A stretch of 64,000 nucleotides of DNA, taken from NCBI RefSeq assembly GCF_029478665.1, contig NZ_JARPQB010000058.1, positions 1 through 64,000 on the forward strand, given 5' to 3'. The DNA comes from Pseudomonas entomophila. GTDB lineage: Bacteria; Pseudomonadota; Gammaproteobacteria; Pseudomonadales; Pseudomonadaceae. Positions 1 to 7,721 of the stretch are shown one piece after another; position 1 is the first letter of the stretch; every line of letters begins with the position of its first letter. A program made the position numbers and the translations under genes. The notes beneath the pieces were generated by a model. That model searched no databases. It was not told where the DNA came from and worked only from the letters and a program-made list of their open reading frames with translations.

Positions 1-10
1 CGGTGGCTGG

Positions 11-96
11 CACCCGCTTCGCGGGTGATCGCGGCTGAAGCCGCTCCTACAGGGGACGGCGGCGTGGCCTTCGCCAGCAAGGCTGGCTCCTACGGG
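11..96. repeat. Two REP-like palindromic units
   Basis: Two short GC-rich elements follow the response-regulator gene. The first (about 11-53) carries GCGGCTGAAGCCGCTCCTAC, seen again at 11456-11542. The second (about 58-96) carries a CCAGCAAGGCTGGCTCCTAC core, as in the element at 24703-24788. They match the look of Pseudomonas extragenic REP elements and may also act as a transcription end for the minus-strand gene. Confidence 0.75.
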
Positions 97-119
97 GGCG
101 GCGGCGCCTTTGGCAGGCT

Positions 120-761
120 TCAGTTACCTGAATATTTCACGGCCGCCGCCGTACGGGTCGGCACGTTGAGGGTCTTGAGCAGCGACGACACATGGATGCG
201 CACGGTAAACGGCGAGATATCCAGCTCGCGGGCGATTTCCTTGTTGGTCTTGCCCTGGGCGATCAGGCGCAGCACGTCCTGCTGGCGGTGGGTCAGCTGT
301 TCCAGCTCGCTGTCGGCCCCCTCCTGGTGCAGCAGGCCCGACGGCGCATACCTGACCACCACTTCGCCCTCACGCACGGCAAGCAGGGCGGCGCCGATCT
401 CCTCGGGGGTGAGGCTCTTGCCGATGAAGCCGTCGGCTCCGGCGGCCATGACGGCGTTGATGACCTCGGGGTCGTCGACCATGGAGAGCACCACCAGCGC
501 GGTGCGCGGCAGCTGCTGGCGCAACTCGGCGAGGCGGGCGATGCAGGTCAGGCCGGGAAAGCGCAGGTCGAGGATCAGGGTGTCGGGCGCTTCGCCCTGG
601 GCGATGAGCCGGAGCACGTCCTGGAGGGTGCCGGCCTGCTCGACTTCGGCTTCGGGCAACAGGCGCCGCACGGTGCTGGCCATGGCGTCCCTGAACAGCG
701 GATGATCATCCGCCACGATGATGCGGCAACTCACGTCGTGAAACTCCCTGTCTTGCGACAC
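120..761 (-). CDS. LuxR-type (NarL/FixJ) response regulator
   Basis: A 213-residue two-component response regulator. The receiver domain covers about residues 12-130, with the acidic pair in IIVADDHPLF and the likely phosphoacceptor Asp65 in LILDLRFPG; a Lys in FIGKSL closes the receiver. A LuxR-type helix-turn-helix covers about 150-207 (LTHRQQDVLRLIAQGKTNKE). It is divergent from a hybrid histidine kinase across 79 bp, which suggests a cognate pair, but the kinase also has its own receiver, so pairing is inferred. The target genes cannot be told from the sequence. It is not obviously one of the LuxR regulators that flank lipopeptide NRPS genes, because those lack a receiver domain. Confidence 0.9.
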   Translation of the reverse strand: MSQDREFHDVSCRIIVADDHPLFRDAMASTVRRLLPEAEVEQAGTLQDVLRLIAQGEAPDTLILDLRFPGLTCIARLAELRQQLPRTALVVLSMVDDPEVINAVMAAGADGFIGKSLTPEEIGAALLAVREGEVVVRYAPSGLLHQEGADSELEQLTHRQQDVLRLIAQGKTNKEIARELDISPFTVRIHVSSLLKTLNVPTRTAAAVKYSGN

Positions 762-840
762 ATGTTAACTTAGCAGGGTTGGACCGCCGTTTCCCCAGGC
801 TGTTCGCCAAGATGCCGACTGGCGCACAAGGACGTTTCCC

Positions 841-2478
841 ATGAAGTTCGAGAAGAACAACGAACTGGACCAGGCCAACCTGCGCATCATCGTCGCCTCG
901 TGCGCGATCAGCTACGTGGCCCTGCTGGGCTTCCTGCCGGGCCGCTCGCTCGCCACCTACCTGCCGGTGCTGCTCTACTACGCCGCCTTCGTGGTGGTCT
1001 CGGTCGCTATGCGCCAGGCCATCAAGCGCTGGCCCGGGCACTATCCGGCGCGGCGCATCTTCGGCATGCTGGGCGACTACACCGGCACCTGTTTCGGCCT
1101 GGTGGTCGGCGGCGAGACCGCGCTGCCGCTGTACGCGGTGATGGTCTGGATCAACCTGGGCAACGGCATGCGCTTCGGCTCGCGCTACCTGGCCATCGCC
1201 ACGGTGCTGGCCCTGGGCGCGCTGGTGGCGGTGTGGTGGTTCACGCCCTACTGGCAGCAGCAGCCGTTCCTGCTACCAATGCTGCTGACCACCAGCACGC
1301 TGATCCCGTTCTACGCCCACCTGCTGCTGGAGCGCACGCGCAAGGCCACGGCCCTGGCCGAGGCCGCCACCCGCGAGAAATCCCGCTTCCTGGCCCAGGC
1401 CAGCCATGACCTGCGCCAGCCGATCCACTCCATCGGCCTGTTCACGGCCTGCCTGCGCGAGGCGCGCCTGGGCGACGAGGAGCGGCGCCTGGTGGACAGC
1501 ATCGACCGCTCGCTGCTCAACGTCTCGCAACTGTTCCGCTCGATCCTCGACCTCTACACCCTGGACAACGGCCGAGTGCAACCGAAGTTCGAGACCTTCG
1601 CGGTGGATGGCTTCTTGCGCGAGCTGCTGCGCCAGAACGCCGAGGCGGCGCGCTGGGCGGGGGTGGAGATGCGCCAGGTGGCCAGCCGGCACTGGACCCG
1701 CGCCGACCCCGGGATGCTGGCGACCATGGTGCAGAACGTGCTGTCCAACAGCTTCAAGTACGCCGCCGGCCGGCCGTTGCTGGTGGGGGTGCGGCCCTGT
1801 GGCGAGGGGCTGGCCATCGTCATCTGCGACCAGGGCCGGGGGATCGCCGAGGAGCACCAGGGCAAGGTGTTCGAGGAGTTCTACCGGGTGCGCGAGGACC
1901 GCGACAAGGACGTCGAGGGCGTGGGCCTGGGGCTGTCCATCGTCCAGCGCCTGGGCCGCCTGATGGGGATGGCGGTGAGCTTGCGCTCACGGCCCGGCCA
2001 TGGCACCACGGTGCGCCTCAGTGGTTTGCCCAGGGCTGTGGCGCAAATGCCGAAGCCGGCCATCGACCCGGCCTTGCAGGTGGGGCTGCTCACCGGCTTG
2101 CGCGTGTGCCTGGTGGAGGATGACCACAATGTCCTGCAGGCCACCTGCGCGCTGTTGCAGCGTTGGGGCTGCGAGGTGCAGGCCCACGATTCGGCCGAGG
2201 GCCTGGCCAGCGACTGTGACGTGATCGTCGCCGACTACGACCTGGGGCCGAAGGCCACCGGCATCGACTGCATCGATTACCTGCGCGCCCAGCGCGGTTG
2301 GGCGGTGCCGGCGCTGATCATGACCGGGCATGATATCGACCGGTTGCAGGCGGCGCTGCAGGCACGGGGGATCGCGGTGCTGGCCAAGCCGGTGCGCCCG
2401 GCCGAGCTGCGCGCGGCGCTGCGCGGGTTGCGAGGTGTGACGCCCGAGCTTAGCCGCGACGGCGCAGCAGCGCGATGA
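841..2478 (+). CDS. Membrane-bound hybrid sensor histidine kinase/response regulator
   Basis: A 545-residue hybrid kinase. Residues about 15-165 form several membrane helices with no large periplasmic loop. The dimerisation/phosphoacceptor box ASHDLRQPIHSIG places the reactive His at 189. The ATP-binding domain has an N box (NVLSNSFKYAA), G1 (CDQGRGI) and G2 (GVGLGLSIV). A C-terminal receiver starts near 420 (CLVEDD), with the Asp in VADYDLG near 464. The start is supported by AAGGA 8 bases upstream. The gene is divergent from a LuxR-type response regulator, and its last 29 bp overlap the convergent permease gene at 2450. The signal sensed is unknown; the topology suggests a membrane or intracellular cue. 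Confidence 0.9.
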   Translation: MKFEKNNELDQANLRIIVASCAISYVALLGFLPGRSLATYLPVLLYYAAFVVVSVAMRQAIKRWPGHYPARRIFGMLGDYTGTCFGLVVGGETALPLYAVMVWINLGNGMRFGSRYLAIATVLALGALVAVWWFTPYWQQQPFLLPMLLTTSTLIPFYAHLLLERTRKATALAEAATREKSRFLAQASHDLRQPIHSIGLFTACLREARLGDEERRLVDSIDRSLLNVSQLFRSILDLYTLDNGRVQPKFETFAVDGFLRELLRQNAEAARWAGVEMRQVASRHWTRADPGMLATMVQNVLSNSFKYAAGRPLLVGVRPCGEGLAIVICDQGRGIAEEHQGKVFEEFYRVREDRDKDVEGVGLGLSIVQRLGRLMGMAVSLRSRPGHGTTVRLSGLPRAVAQMPKPAIDPALQVGLLTGLRVCLVEDDHNVLQATCALLQRWGCEVQAHDSAEGLASDCDVIVADYDLGPKATGIDCIDYLRAQRGWAVPALIMTGHDIDRLQAALQARGIAVLAKPVRPAELRAALRGLRGVTPELSRDGAAAR

Positions 2479-3475
2479 AGAACAGCCCGCCGATGGCCGC
2501 CGTGGCGATGCCGATCGGCAGGTCCTGAGGGGCGATCAAAGTGCGCGCGCCCATGTCGACCCAGACCATGAACAGCGCCCCCAGCAACGCGCAGGTCGGC
2601 AGCAGCCGGCGATGCTCGGCGCCGACCAGGCGCCGGGCCATGTGCGGCAGCATCAACCCGACGAAACCGATGGCGCCGGACAGCGACACCAGCACCCCGG
2701 TGAGCAGCGCCGTGCCGACGAACACCTGGGCGCGCACGCGGCGGGTGTCGAAGCCCAGGCTCACTGCGGTCTGCTCGCCGCTCATCAGGGCATTGAGCGC
2801 CCGGGCCAGGCTCATCAGCAGGATGAACCCGGCGAGCACGGCCAGGGCCGGCAGCCACAGCAGCGACCATTGCGCCAGGCCCAGGCCACCCAGCATCCAG
2901 AACATCACCGAGCTGGCGGCGTGGGGGTCGCCGGTGTAGAGCAACAGGTTGGCCAGCGCCATCACCACGAACGATACCGCCACGCCGGCCAGCAGCAGCC
3001 GTTCGCTGTCCAGGCGGCCGCGCCGGCTGGCCACGCCCAGCACCAGCAGCATGCAGCCCAGGGCGCCGAGGAACGCCGCCAGCGGCAGGCTCAGCACACC
3101 GGCGAAGGGGCCGAGGAACAACACCACCAGCACGGCGCCAAGCACGGCCCCGGAGCTGACCCCCAGCAAGTGCGGGTCGGCCAGCGGATTGCGCGTCACC
3201 GCCTGCAAGGCGGCGCCTACCATGGCCAGCCCGGCGCCCACCAGCGCGCCGAGCAGCACCCGTGGCGCGCGGATCTGCCAGACGATCTGCTCCTGGCCAC
3301 GGCTGAAGTTGCCAGCCTCGGCGAGCCCCGCCTGTTTCAAGGCGATGTCCAGCACATTGGCCAGCGGCACCTGCGCCGCGCCGAAACCGAGCGAAACCAG
3401 GCAGGACAGCAGCAGGGCGGCCACCAGCCCGACGAGCAGCAGCCGGTAGGCCGAGGGGCTGCGCAGCGGGATCAC
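2450..3475 (-). CDS. ABC transporter permease, BtuC/FecCD family (corrinoid uptake)
   Basis: A 341-residue inner-membrane permease of the FecCD/BtuC family with about ten hydrophobic helices. The family signature is seen in LQAVTRNPLADPHLLGVSSG and in the cytoplasmic GAIGFVGLMLPHMARRLVG loop that contacts the ATPase. The start is a GTG at 3475 whose first bases overlap the TGA of the upstream binding-protein gene (GTGA), so translation is probably coupled; longer upstream in-frame translation lacks family similarity. It is the last gene of a three-gene operon led by a cobalamin riboswitch, so corrinoid rather than ferric siderophore import is favoured. Its 3' end overlaps the convergent sensor kinase by 29 bp. 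Confidence 0.9.
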   Translation of the reverse strand: MIPLRSPSAYRLLLVGLVAALLLSCLVSLGFGAAQVPLANVLDIALKQAGLAEAGNFSRGQEQIVWQIRAPRVLLGALVGAGLAMVGAALQAVTRNPLADPHLLGVSSGAVLGAVLVVLFLGPFAGVLSLPLAAFLGALGCMLLVLGVASRRGRLDSERLLLAGVAVSFVVMALANLLLYTGDPHAASSVMFWMLGGLGLAQWSLLWLPALAVLAGFILLMSLARALNALMSGEQTAVSLGFDTRRVRAQVFVGTALLTGVLVSLSGAIGFVGLMLPHMARRLVGAEHRRLLPTCALLGALFMVWVDMGARTLIAPQDLPIGIATAAIGGLFFIALLRRRG

Positions 3476-4434
3476 GGCCGTGCCTGCGCGAACAGTTGCG
3501 GGTGCAGGGCAGCGGCCAGCTGTTCGATGGCATCGGCGTTGTCCACCGAGGGCGTCACCTGCAGGTAGGACAGCACCACGAAGCGGCGTTCGCGGATGGC
3601 TTTCACATCGGCCAGTGCCGGGAGCTGGAGCAGGAAATCGCGTTTCTGCTGCCAGCTGGTCGGCCCGTAGTCGACGATCGCGATCACTTCGGGGTCGCGC
3701 TCGACCACGCTTTCCCAACTGACCTCGGTCCAGCTGGCCTGCACGTCGGCCATCACGTTGTCGCCACCGGCCGCCGCGATCAGCGCCTGGGGCATGCCCA
3801 GGTTGCCGGAGGTGGTGGGGCGGTCCTCGCCGCTGTCGTAGAGGAACACCTTGGGGTGGTCGTGGACGTTGGCGAGGGTCTTGGCAACCCTGGCGACCCG
3901 CTGGCGCAGCTCGGCGATCAGCGTCTGGGCACGTGGGGTCACGTCGAAGATTCGCCCGAGGTTGTCGAGGTCGGTGTAAAGGTCGTCGAGGCTCGCCGGG
4001 CGGCGGGGCATGATCCGCGAGCAGGACTCGCTCAGTTCATACACCGGGATACCGAACGATGCCAGGCGCTGCGGCGTGAGCGTCCCGCCGACCTCCATGC
4101 CGTAGCCCCAGCCGGCGAACAGGAAATCGGCGTCCACGTCCAGCAGGTTCTCCACCGATGGGTAGCGTGGCGCCAGTTCCGGCAGGCCCGTTAACGCCTG
4201 GCTCAAGGAAGGGTCGAGGGTCTTCCAGCCGCTGATGCCGCTGTAGCCGATCATCCGCTCGCGCAGACCGAGGGCCAGGAGCATGCCGGTCAGGTTGATG
4301 TCGTGGCTGACCGCCCGTTGCGGTGCCTGCTGGAAGGTCACCGTGCGGTCGCAGCTGCGCACGTTCACAGGGTAGTCGCCGGCCGCCGCCATAAGGGGCA
4401 GGGCGGCGAGCAGGGGGAGTATCGATCGCTTCAT
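3472..4434 (-). CDS. Periplasmic substrate-binding protein of the corrinoid ABC importer
   Basis: A 320-residue binding protein of the FepB/BtuF-like helical-backbone class. It starts at 4434 with a Sec signal peptide (MKRSILPLLAALPLMAAA), no lipobox is evident, and the mature part is about 300 residues. The ATG overlaps the TGA of the ATPase gene (ATGA), and its own TGA overlaps the GTG of the permease gene. Two lobes joined by a long helix are suggested by conserved stretches such as VSHDINLTGMLLALGL and YPSVENLLDVDADFLFAGWG. From sequence alone it could bind a siderophore; the upstream cobalamin riboswitch is what points to cobalamin or other cobamides. Confidence 0.85.
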   Translation of the reverse strand: MKRSILPLLAALPLMAAAGDYPVNVRSCDRTVTFQQAPQRAVSHDINLTGMLLALGLRERMIGYSGISGWKTLDPSLSQALTGLPELAPRYPSVENLLDVDADFLFAGWGYGMEVGGTLTPQRLASFGIPVYELSESCSRIMPRRPASLDDLYTDLDNLGRIFDVTPRAQTLIAELRQRVARVAKTLANVHDHPKVFLYDSGEDRPTTSGNLGMPQALIAAAGGDNVMADVQASWTEVSWESVVERDPEVIAIVDYGPTSWQQKRDFLLQLPALADVKAIRERRFVVLSYLQVTPSVDNADAIEQLAAALHPQLFAQARP

Positions 4435-5207
4435 GCGGGGCTGATCCAGGTGATGCGCGGGTGATGGGCCAAGGGGTGGCGGTCGACCAGGGCGCGGGTG
4501 CCGAAGACCTCGGCCAGGCACTGCTCGGTCAGCACCTCGGCGGGGGTGCCGCCCGCTTTGATGCGGCCTTGCTCGATGACGTACAGGCGGTCGCAGAAGG
4601 CCGCGGCCAGGTTCAGGTCGTGGAAGCTGGCCAACAGGCCCAGGCCGGTGCCGCGCAGATGCTGCAGCAGGGCCAGCTGGTAGCGCGGGTCGAGGTGGTT
4701 GGTGGGTTCGTCGAGCACCAGCAGGCGCGGTTGCTGGGCCAGGGCCCGGGCCAGCAGCACACGCTGCTTTTCGCCACCGGACAGGTGGGCGAAGCCTTGC
4801 TCGGCGCGGTCTTCCAGGCCCAGTTGGCGCAAGGCGGCCTCGATGGGCGCCGGGTCGCCGTCACCGTCGAGCCAGCCCAGGTGCGGCGTGCGGCCCATGG
4901 CGACGACGTCGCGCACACTGAGGCCGAAGTCCTCGGGGAACTCCTGCAGCATCACCGCGATACGCTGGGCCACCCAGCGCGGCGGGCATTGCCAGACATC
5001 CTCGCCATCGAGCAGCACGCGCCCGGCCTGGGGGCGGTTGAAGCGGTAGGCGCAGCGCAGCAGGCTGGTCTTGCCGCTGCCGTTGGGGCCGATCAGACCA
5101 ACGAACTCGCCGGGGCGCACTTCGAGCGTGACATCGTCGAGCAGGCGCGGCTCGCCGGCAGCGGGTGACCAGTGCAGGCGCTCGATGCGCAGGAGGGGTG
5201 AAGACAT
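4431..5207 (-). CDS. ABC transporter ATP-binding protein (BtuD/FepC-like, corrinoid import)
   Basis: A 258-residue ATPase with all motifs: Walker A GPNGSGKT at 40-47, Q-loop MLQEF near 87-91, signature LSGGE at 142-146, Walker B LLVLDEP at 162-168, and the H-loop His in SFHDLN. It is the first gene after the cobalamin riboswitch. The start chosen is ATG 5207 (MSSPLLRIERLHW), where the family begins; the longer open frame upstream translates riboswitch RNA. It overlaps the next gene by ATGA. With the permease and binding protein it should form a BtuCDF-type importer. No TonB-dependent outer-membrane receptor lies next to it. Confidence 0.92.
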   Translation of the reverse strand: MSSPLLRIERLHWSPAAGEPRLLDDVTLEVRPGEFVGLIGPNGSGKTSLLRCAYRFNRPQAGRVLLDGEDVWQCPPRWVAQRIAVMLQEFPEDFGLSVRDVVAMGRTPHLGWLDGDGDPAPIEAALRQLGLEDRAEQGFAHLSGGEKQRVLLARALAQQPRLLVLDEPTNHLDPRYQLALLQHLRGTGLGLLASFHDLNLAAAFCDRLYVIEQGRIKAGGTPAEVLTEQCLAEVFGTRALVDRHPLAHHPRITWISPA

Positions 5208-5324
5208 GCGGACGCGCCCGTAGCGAGAAAGTGAAGCCCGGCGAGGTGGACGCATGAAGGCATTGCAGGCAGCGGGCCGCCCCAAGACCGGCACGCGCCC
5301 GCCCACCGCGGGAGTTGCCAAACA

Positions 5325-5500
5325 GAGGTTGCAGGCCGGTCTCCGGGCTTGCGAGAGGGGCGGGCATTCACCTTCCCATGCCGTTGGCACAGTGGTCTGT
5401 CGAATGCCTTGCTCGCTTACCGTTGCGGGGGCAGCGCCGGACTTCTCGCGTTGAACGAGGCACCGGCTTCCCGTTTAACCCCTGGCACGGCGGCCAGGGA
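5325..5500 (-). promoter_or_regulatory. Cobalamin (B12) riboswitch
   Basis: On the minus strand, in 5'-to-3' order: GGTTAAACGGGAAGCCGGTG (revcomp of 5461-5480), the B12-box region containing GCTGCCCCCGCAACGGTAAG (within 5416-5441), CCACTGTGCC (5386-5395), GGCATGGGAAGG (5371-5382), and GCAAGCCCGGAGACCGGCC near 5333-5351. These are the ordered conserved blocks of cobalamin riboswitches. The remaining 117 bases before the ATPase start (5208-5324) are GC-rich and probably hold the expression platform that hides the ribosome-binding site or terminates when cobalamin is bound. Exact ends are approximate. Confidence 0.95.
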
Positions 5501-5544
5501 CACCTGAAACAAGGGGCGCATCTGAGCATTTATGCGCGGGCGAG

Positions 5545-5940
5545 TCAATCAACGTGGCGCGCAGCCTGGCGGTCGTAGTGCTGCTGGGCCAGCTGTATCG
5601 CGGGCATGTTCGCCTCCGCCCAATGTGCCAGGCGCTCGACCGTGTCGCCCAGGGTCGCGCCCAGTTCGGTCAGCGCGTACTCGACGGTGGGCGGCACGGT
5701 GGGATGCACTTCACGCTCGATCAGCCCGTCGCGCTCCAGGCGCTTCAGGGTTTGCGCCAGCATTTTCTGCGAGATCCCGGCCATGTCCCGGCGCAGTTGG
5801 TTGAAACGCACGCGTTCACCGGCGCTGAGGCGGTCGATCAGCAGCAGCGCCCATTTGTCCGCCAGGCGGTCGAGCACCATCCGCGCGGGGCAGGCGGGGG
5901 CGAATACGTCGTAGGCGGGGCATTCCCGGTAGTGGGCCAT
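5545..5940 (-). CDS. HxlR-family winged-helix transcriptional regulator
   Basis: A 131-residue HxlR regulator. The family core CPARMVLDRLADKWALLLID is followed by the winged helix (RFNQLRRDMAGISQKMLAQT, then LERDGLIEREV). A Cys in the CPA motif could be redox-sensitive, as in other HxlR proteins. The start at 5940 (MAHYREC) has GGAG about 10 bases upstream; the longer open frame reads through the intergenic region and the opposite gene. It is divergent from a secreted SnoaL-like protein across about 130 bp and probably controls it, which is the usual HxlR arrangement. Confidence 0.9.
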   Translation of the reverse strand: MAHYRECPAYDVFAPACPARMVLDRLADKWALLLIDRLSAGERVRFNQLRRDMAGISQKMLAQTLKRLERDGLIEREVHPTVPPTVEYALTELGATLGDTVERLAHWAEANMPAIQLAQQHYDRQAARHVD

Positions 5941-6072
5941 GCGGGGGTTACTCCAGGGTGACCAGGTGAGTGAAAAGTGCCTTCTTGAGGGCTTGGCGCC
6001 GACTGGATAGGCTTGTCTGCATGGTTTGCGGCCGCGCCATGCCTTCTCTGACGACACTTCAAGGAAATGAAC

Positions 6073-6627
6073 ATGAATACCGAATCCAAGGCTTCGGGGC
6101 TGCGTGCCGGCCGCTGGTTGACCCCTCTGCTGCTGGTGGCTGCCGCCAACCTGGCCAATGCCGGCGAACTGGTCACGCCAGCCGTGCTGGTGGTCGACCA
6201 CAGCCTGCCCAAGGCCCAGCTCGAACAGCAGATCCTCGCCGCCCGGCGCTATGACACCTTCTGGAATACCGGCGACGAAGCCCTGGCCCGCGCTGCGCTG
6301 GCTGCGGACTTTCGCGACAACACCCTGCCTGCCGGGCGGCCGCAGGGGGTCGAAGGGCCGTTGAAAGCGTCGAAGGCCTTCCGCGCGGCGGTGCCGGACC
6401 TGCGCTGCGAAGTGCTGCAGATGATCGTCGCCGGTGACCGGGTCACCGCGGCCTTGCGCTTTACCGGGCATTTCACCGGCAAGCTGGGCGAACGCCAGGG
6501 GCAGGGCGAGGCTATCGACTTCATTGCAATGGACATCTATCGCATTGCCGATGGCCGCATTGCCGAGGACTGGCATCTGGAGGACAACCTGACCTTCCTG
6601 CAGCAAGCCGGGCTGGCCGCGCGCTGA
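6073..6627 (+). CDS. Exported SnoaL-like (NTF2-fold) protein
   Basis: A 184-residue protein with an N-terminal export signal (hydrophobic LTPLLLVAAANLANA, cleavage likely after ANA) followed by one NTF2-like/SnoaL domain: RRYDTFWNTGDEALARAALA, FRDN, then the C-terminal IDFIAMDIYRIADGRIAEDW that is typical of the fold. ATG 6073 is preferred over ATG 6067 because AAGGA at 6061-6065 sits 7 bases from it, while it is only one base from the other. Members include ester cyclases and many proteins of unknown role, so the substrate is not known. It is probably regulated by the divergent HxlR protein. Confidence 0.8.
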   Translation: MNTESKASGLRAGRWLTPLLLVAAANLANAGELVTPAVLVVDHSLPKAQLEQQILAARRYDTFWNTGDEALARAALAADFRDNTLPAGRPQGVEGPLKASKAFRAAVPDLRCEVLQMIVAGDRVTAALRFTGHFTGKLGERQGQGEAIDFIAMDIYRIADGRIAEDWHLEDNLTFLQQAGLAAR

Positions 6628-6633
6628 ACGCAA

Positions 6634-7614
6634 TCAGTCGAAGACCCTGGCCGGGTTCAGTGGCGCATCGCCCTGGGCCAGGGTCCAGCGGGCGATCTCG
6701 TCCTTGCGCAGGAACGCCACGCCGGGGTGGGATTTGGCATAGGCGATGAACTGGTCGAGGGCGTGGGCCACGGTCGGCGTGCCGCCGATACGGTCGTGGG
6801 CCGACAGCGACATCAGCCGGCGCCGCTGGCGGCCTTCGGCATACAGCACGTCGAACTCGTCCTTGAGCTCTTGCAGCAGGGCGGCGCCGGTCATCGCGGT
6901 GGAGCCGGCGATGCGGCCGATATCGTTGTTGCGCAGGGTGTAGGGCACCACGACGAAGGGTTTGCCGCGTACCGGGGTGATCGACGGCTCGTCCCGCGAC
7001 AGGTCGTCGATGTGGTAGAGGAAGCCCAGGTCCTGGAGGATGTTCAGGGTGTCCCGGGAATGGCGCATCCAGAAGGCATTGAAACCCACCGGGCGCTGGC
7101 CGGTCACCCGTTCGACGATGGCCGCCGCCTGCTCGTAGTGACGGCGTTCCTCGGCGGGGGTAAGGCTGTATTGCGGTGCCCAGTACAGGCCATGGGCCGC
7201 GGCTTCGTGGCCGCGGCGCACCACCTCGGCGGCAAGCTCCGGGTAGGCTTCGACGGCCTTGCCGACCATGTGCGAGGTGACCTTGATGGCATGCCGGTCG
7301 AACAGGTCGAGCAGGCGCGGCACACCTTCCAGTGGGCCGTAGCGGTACCAGCTGGGGGCGATGGTGTCCGGGTAGCGCGCATCCAGCGGCGGGAACGGGC
7401 TTTCGGCGTGGGCGGGCTGGCTGCCCGACTCGAACTGCAACGAGATCGAAATCACCAGTTGCGCGCCGTTGGGCCAGAACGGCCCGCCACCGCCCGCCGG
7501 GGTGGGGCTGTTGCGCGGTGGCGTGGTGGCGCCGCTGGTCAGCACCGTGCCGGTGGCCGCCGCGGCGATGCCGCCGACGAGGGTGCCTTTGACGAAGTCT
7601 CTTCTGCTGGTCAT
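6634..7614 (-). CDS. Tat-exported polysaccharide deacetylase-family protein (PuuE-like)
   Basis: A 326-residue protein with a Tat signal (SRRDFVKG followed by a hydrophobic Ala-rich stretch; start at 7614, GAGAGA upstream). The NodB-type fold is shown by TSHMVGKAVEAYPELAAEVV, then RRGHEAAAHGLYW, which holds the usual His pair. The first motif reads QFESGSQ in place of the classic TFDD, as in PuuE/allantoinase-like members, so the metal site may be altered and true deacetylase activity is unsure. The C-terminal part has SLSAHDRIGG, resembling the last family motif. It is divergent from a LysR gene across 107 bp that probably regulates it. Confidence 0.85.
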   Translation of the reverse strand: MTSRRDFVKGTLVGGIAAAATGTVLTSGATTPPRNSPTPAGGGGPFWPNGAQLVISISLQFESGSQPAHAESPFPPLDARYPDTIAPSWYRYGPLEGVPRLLDLFDRHAIKVTSHMVGKAVEAYPELAAEVVRRGHEAAAHGLYWAPQYSLTPAEERRHYEQAAAIVERVTGQRPVGFNAFWMRHSRDTLNILQDLGFLYHIDDLSRDEPSITPVRGKPFVVVPYTLRNNDIGRIAGSTAMTGAALLQELKDEFDVLYAEGRQRRRLMSLSAHDRIGGTPTVAHALDQFIAYAKSHPGVAFLRKDEIARWTLAQGDAPLNPARVFD

Positions 7615-7721
7615 CGATGGTCTCTCGAGGGTTGAGTTTGGGGAGGCGCCAGTGTAATTAGCGGTGAAATCGCCAATAATCAGGCGCAAACCAAATTCAT
7701 ATTTCGGAAAGATCGAAAGCC

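Noticed and set aside
25..705. Plus-strand open frame antisense to the response regulator
   Set aside because: It overlaps a convincing gene on the other strand, begins in a REP and shows no recognisable domain.
120..761. The LuxR-type gene as the entolysin regulator EtlR
   Set aside because: It has a phosphoreceiver domain and is paired with a histidine kinase 25 kb away from the NRPS genes; lipopeptide LuxR regulators lack a receiver.
3472..5207. Annotation of the ABC operon as ferric-siderophore transport
   Set aside because: The protein families allow it, but the cobalamin riboswitch directly upstream argues for corrinoid uptake, and no Fur box or siderophore gene is nearby.
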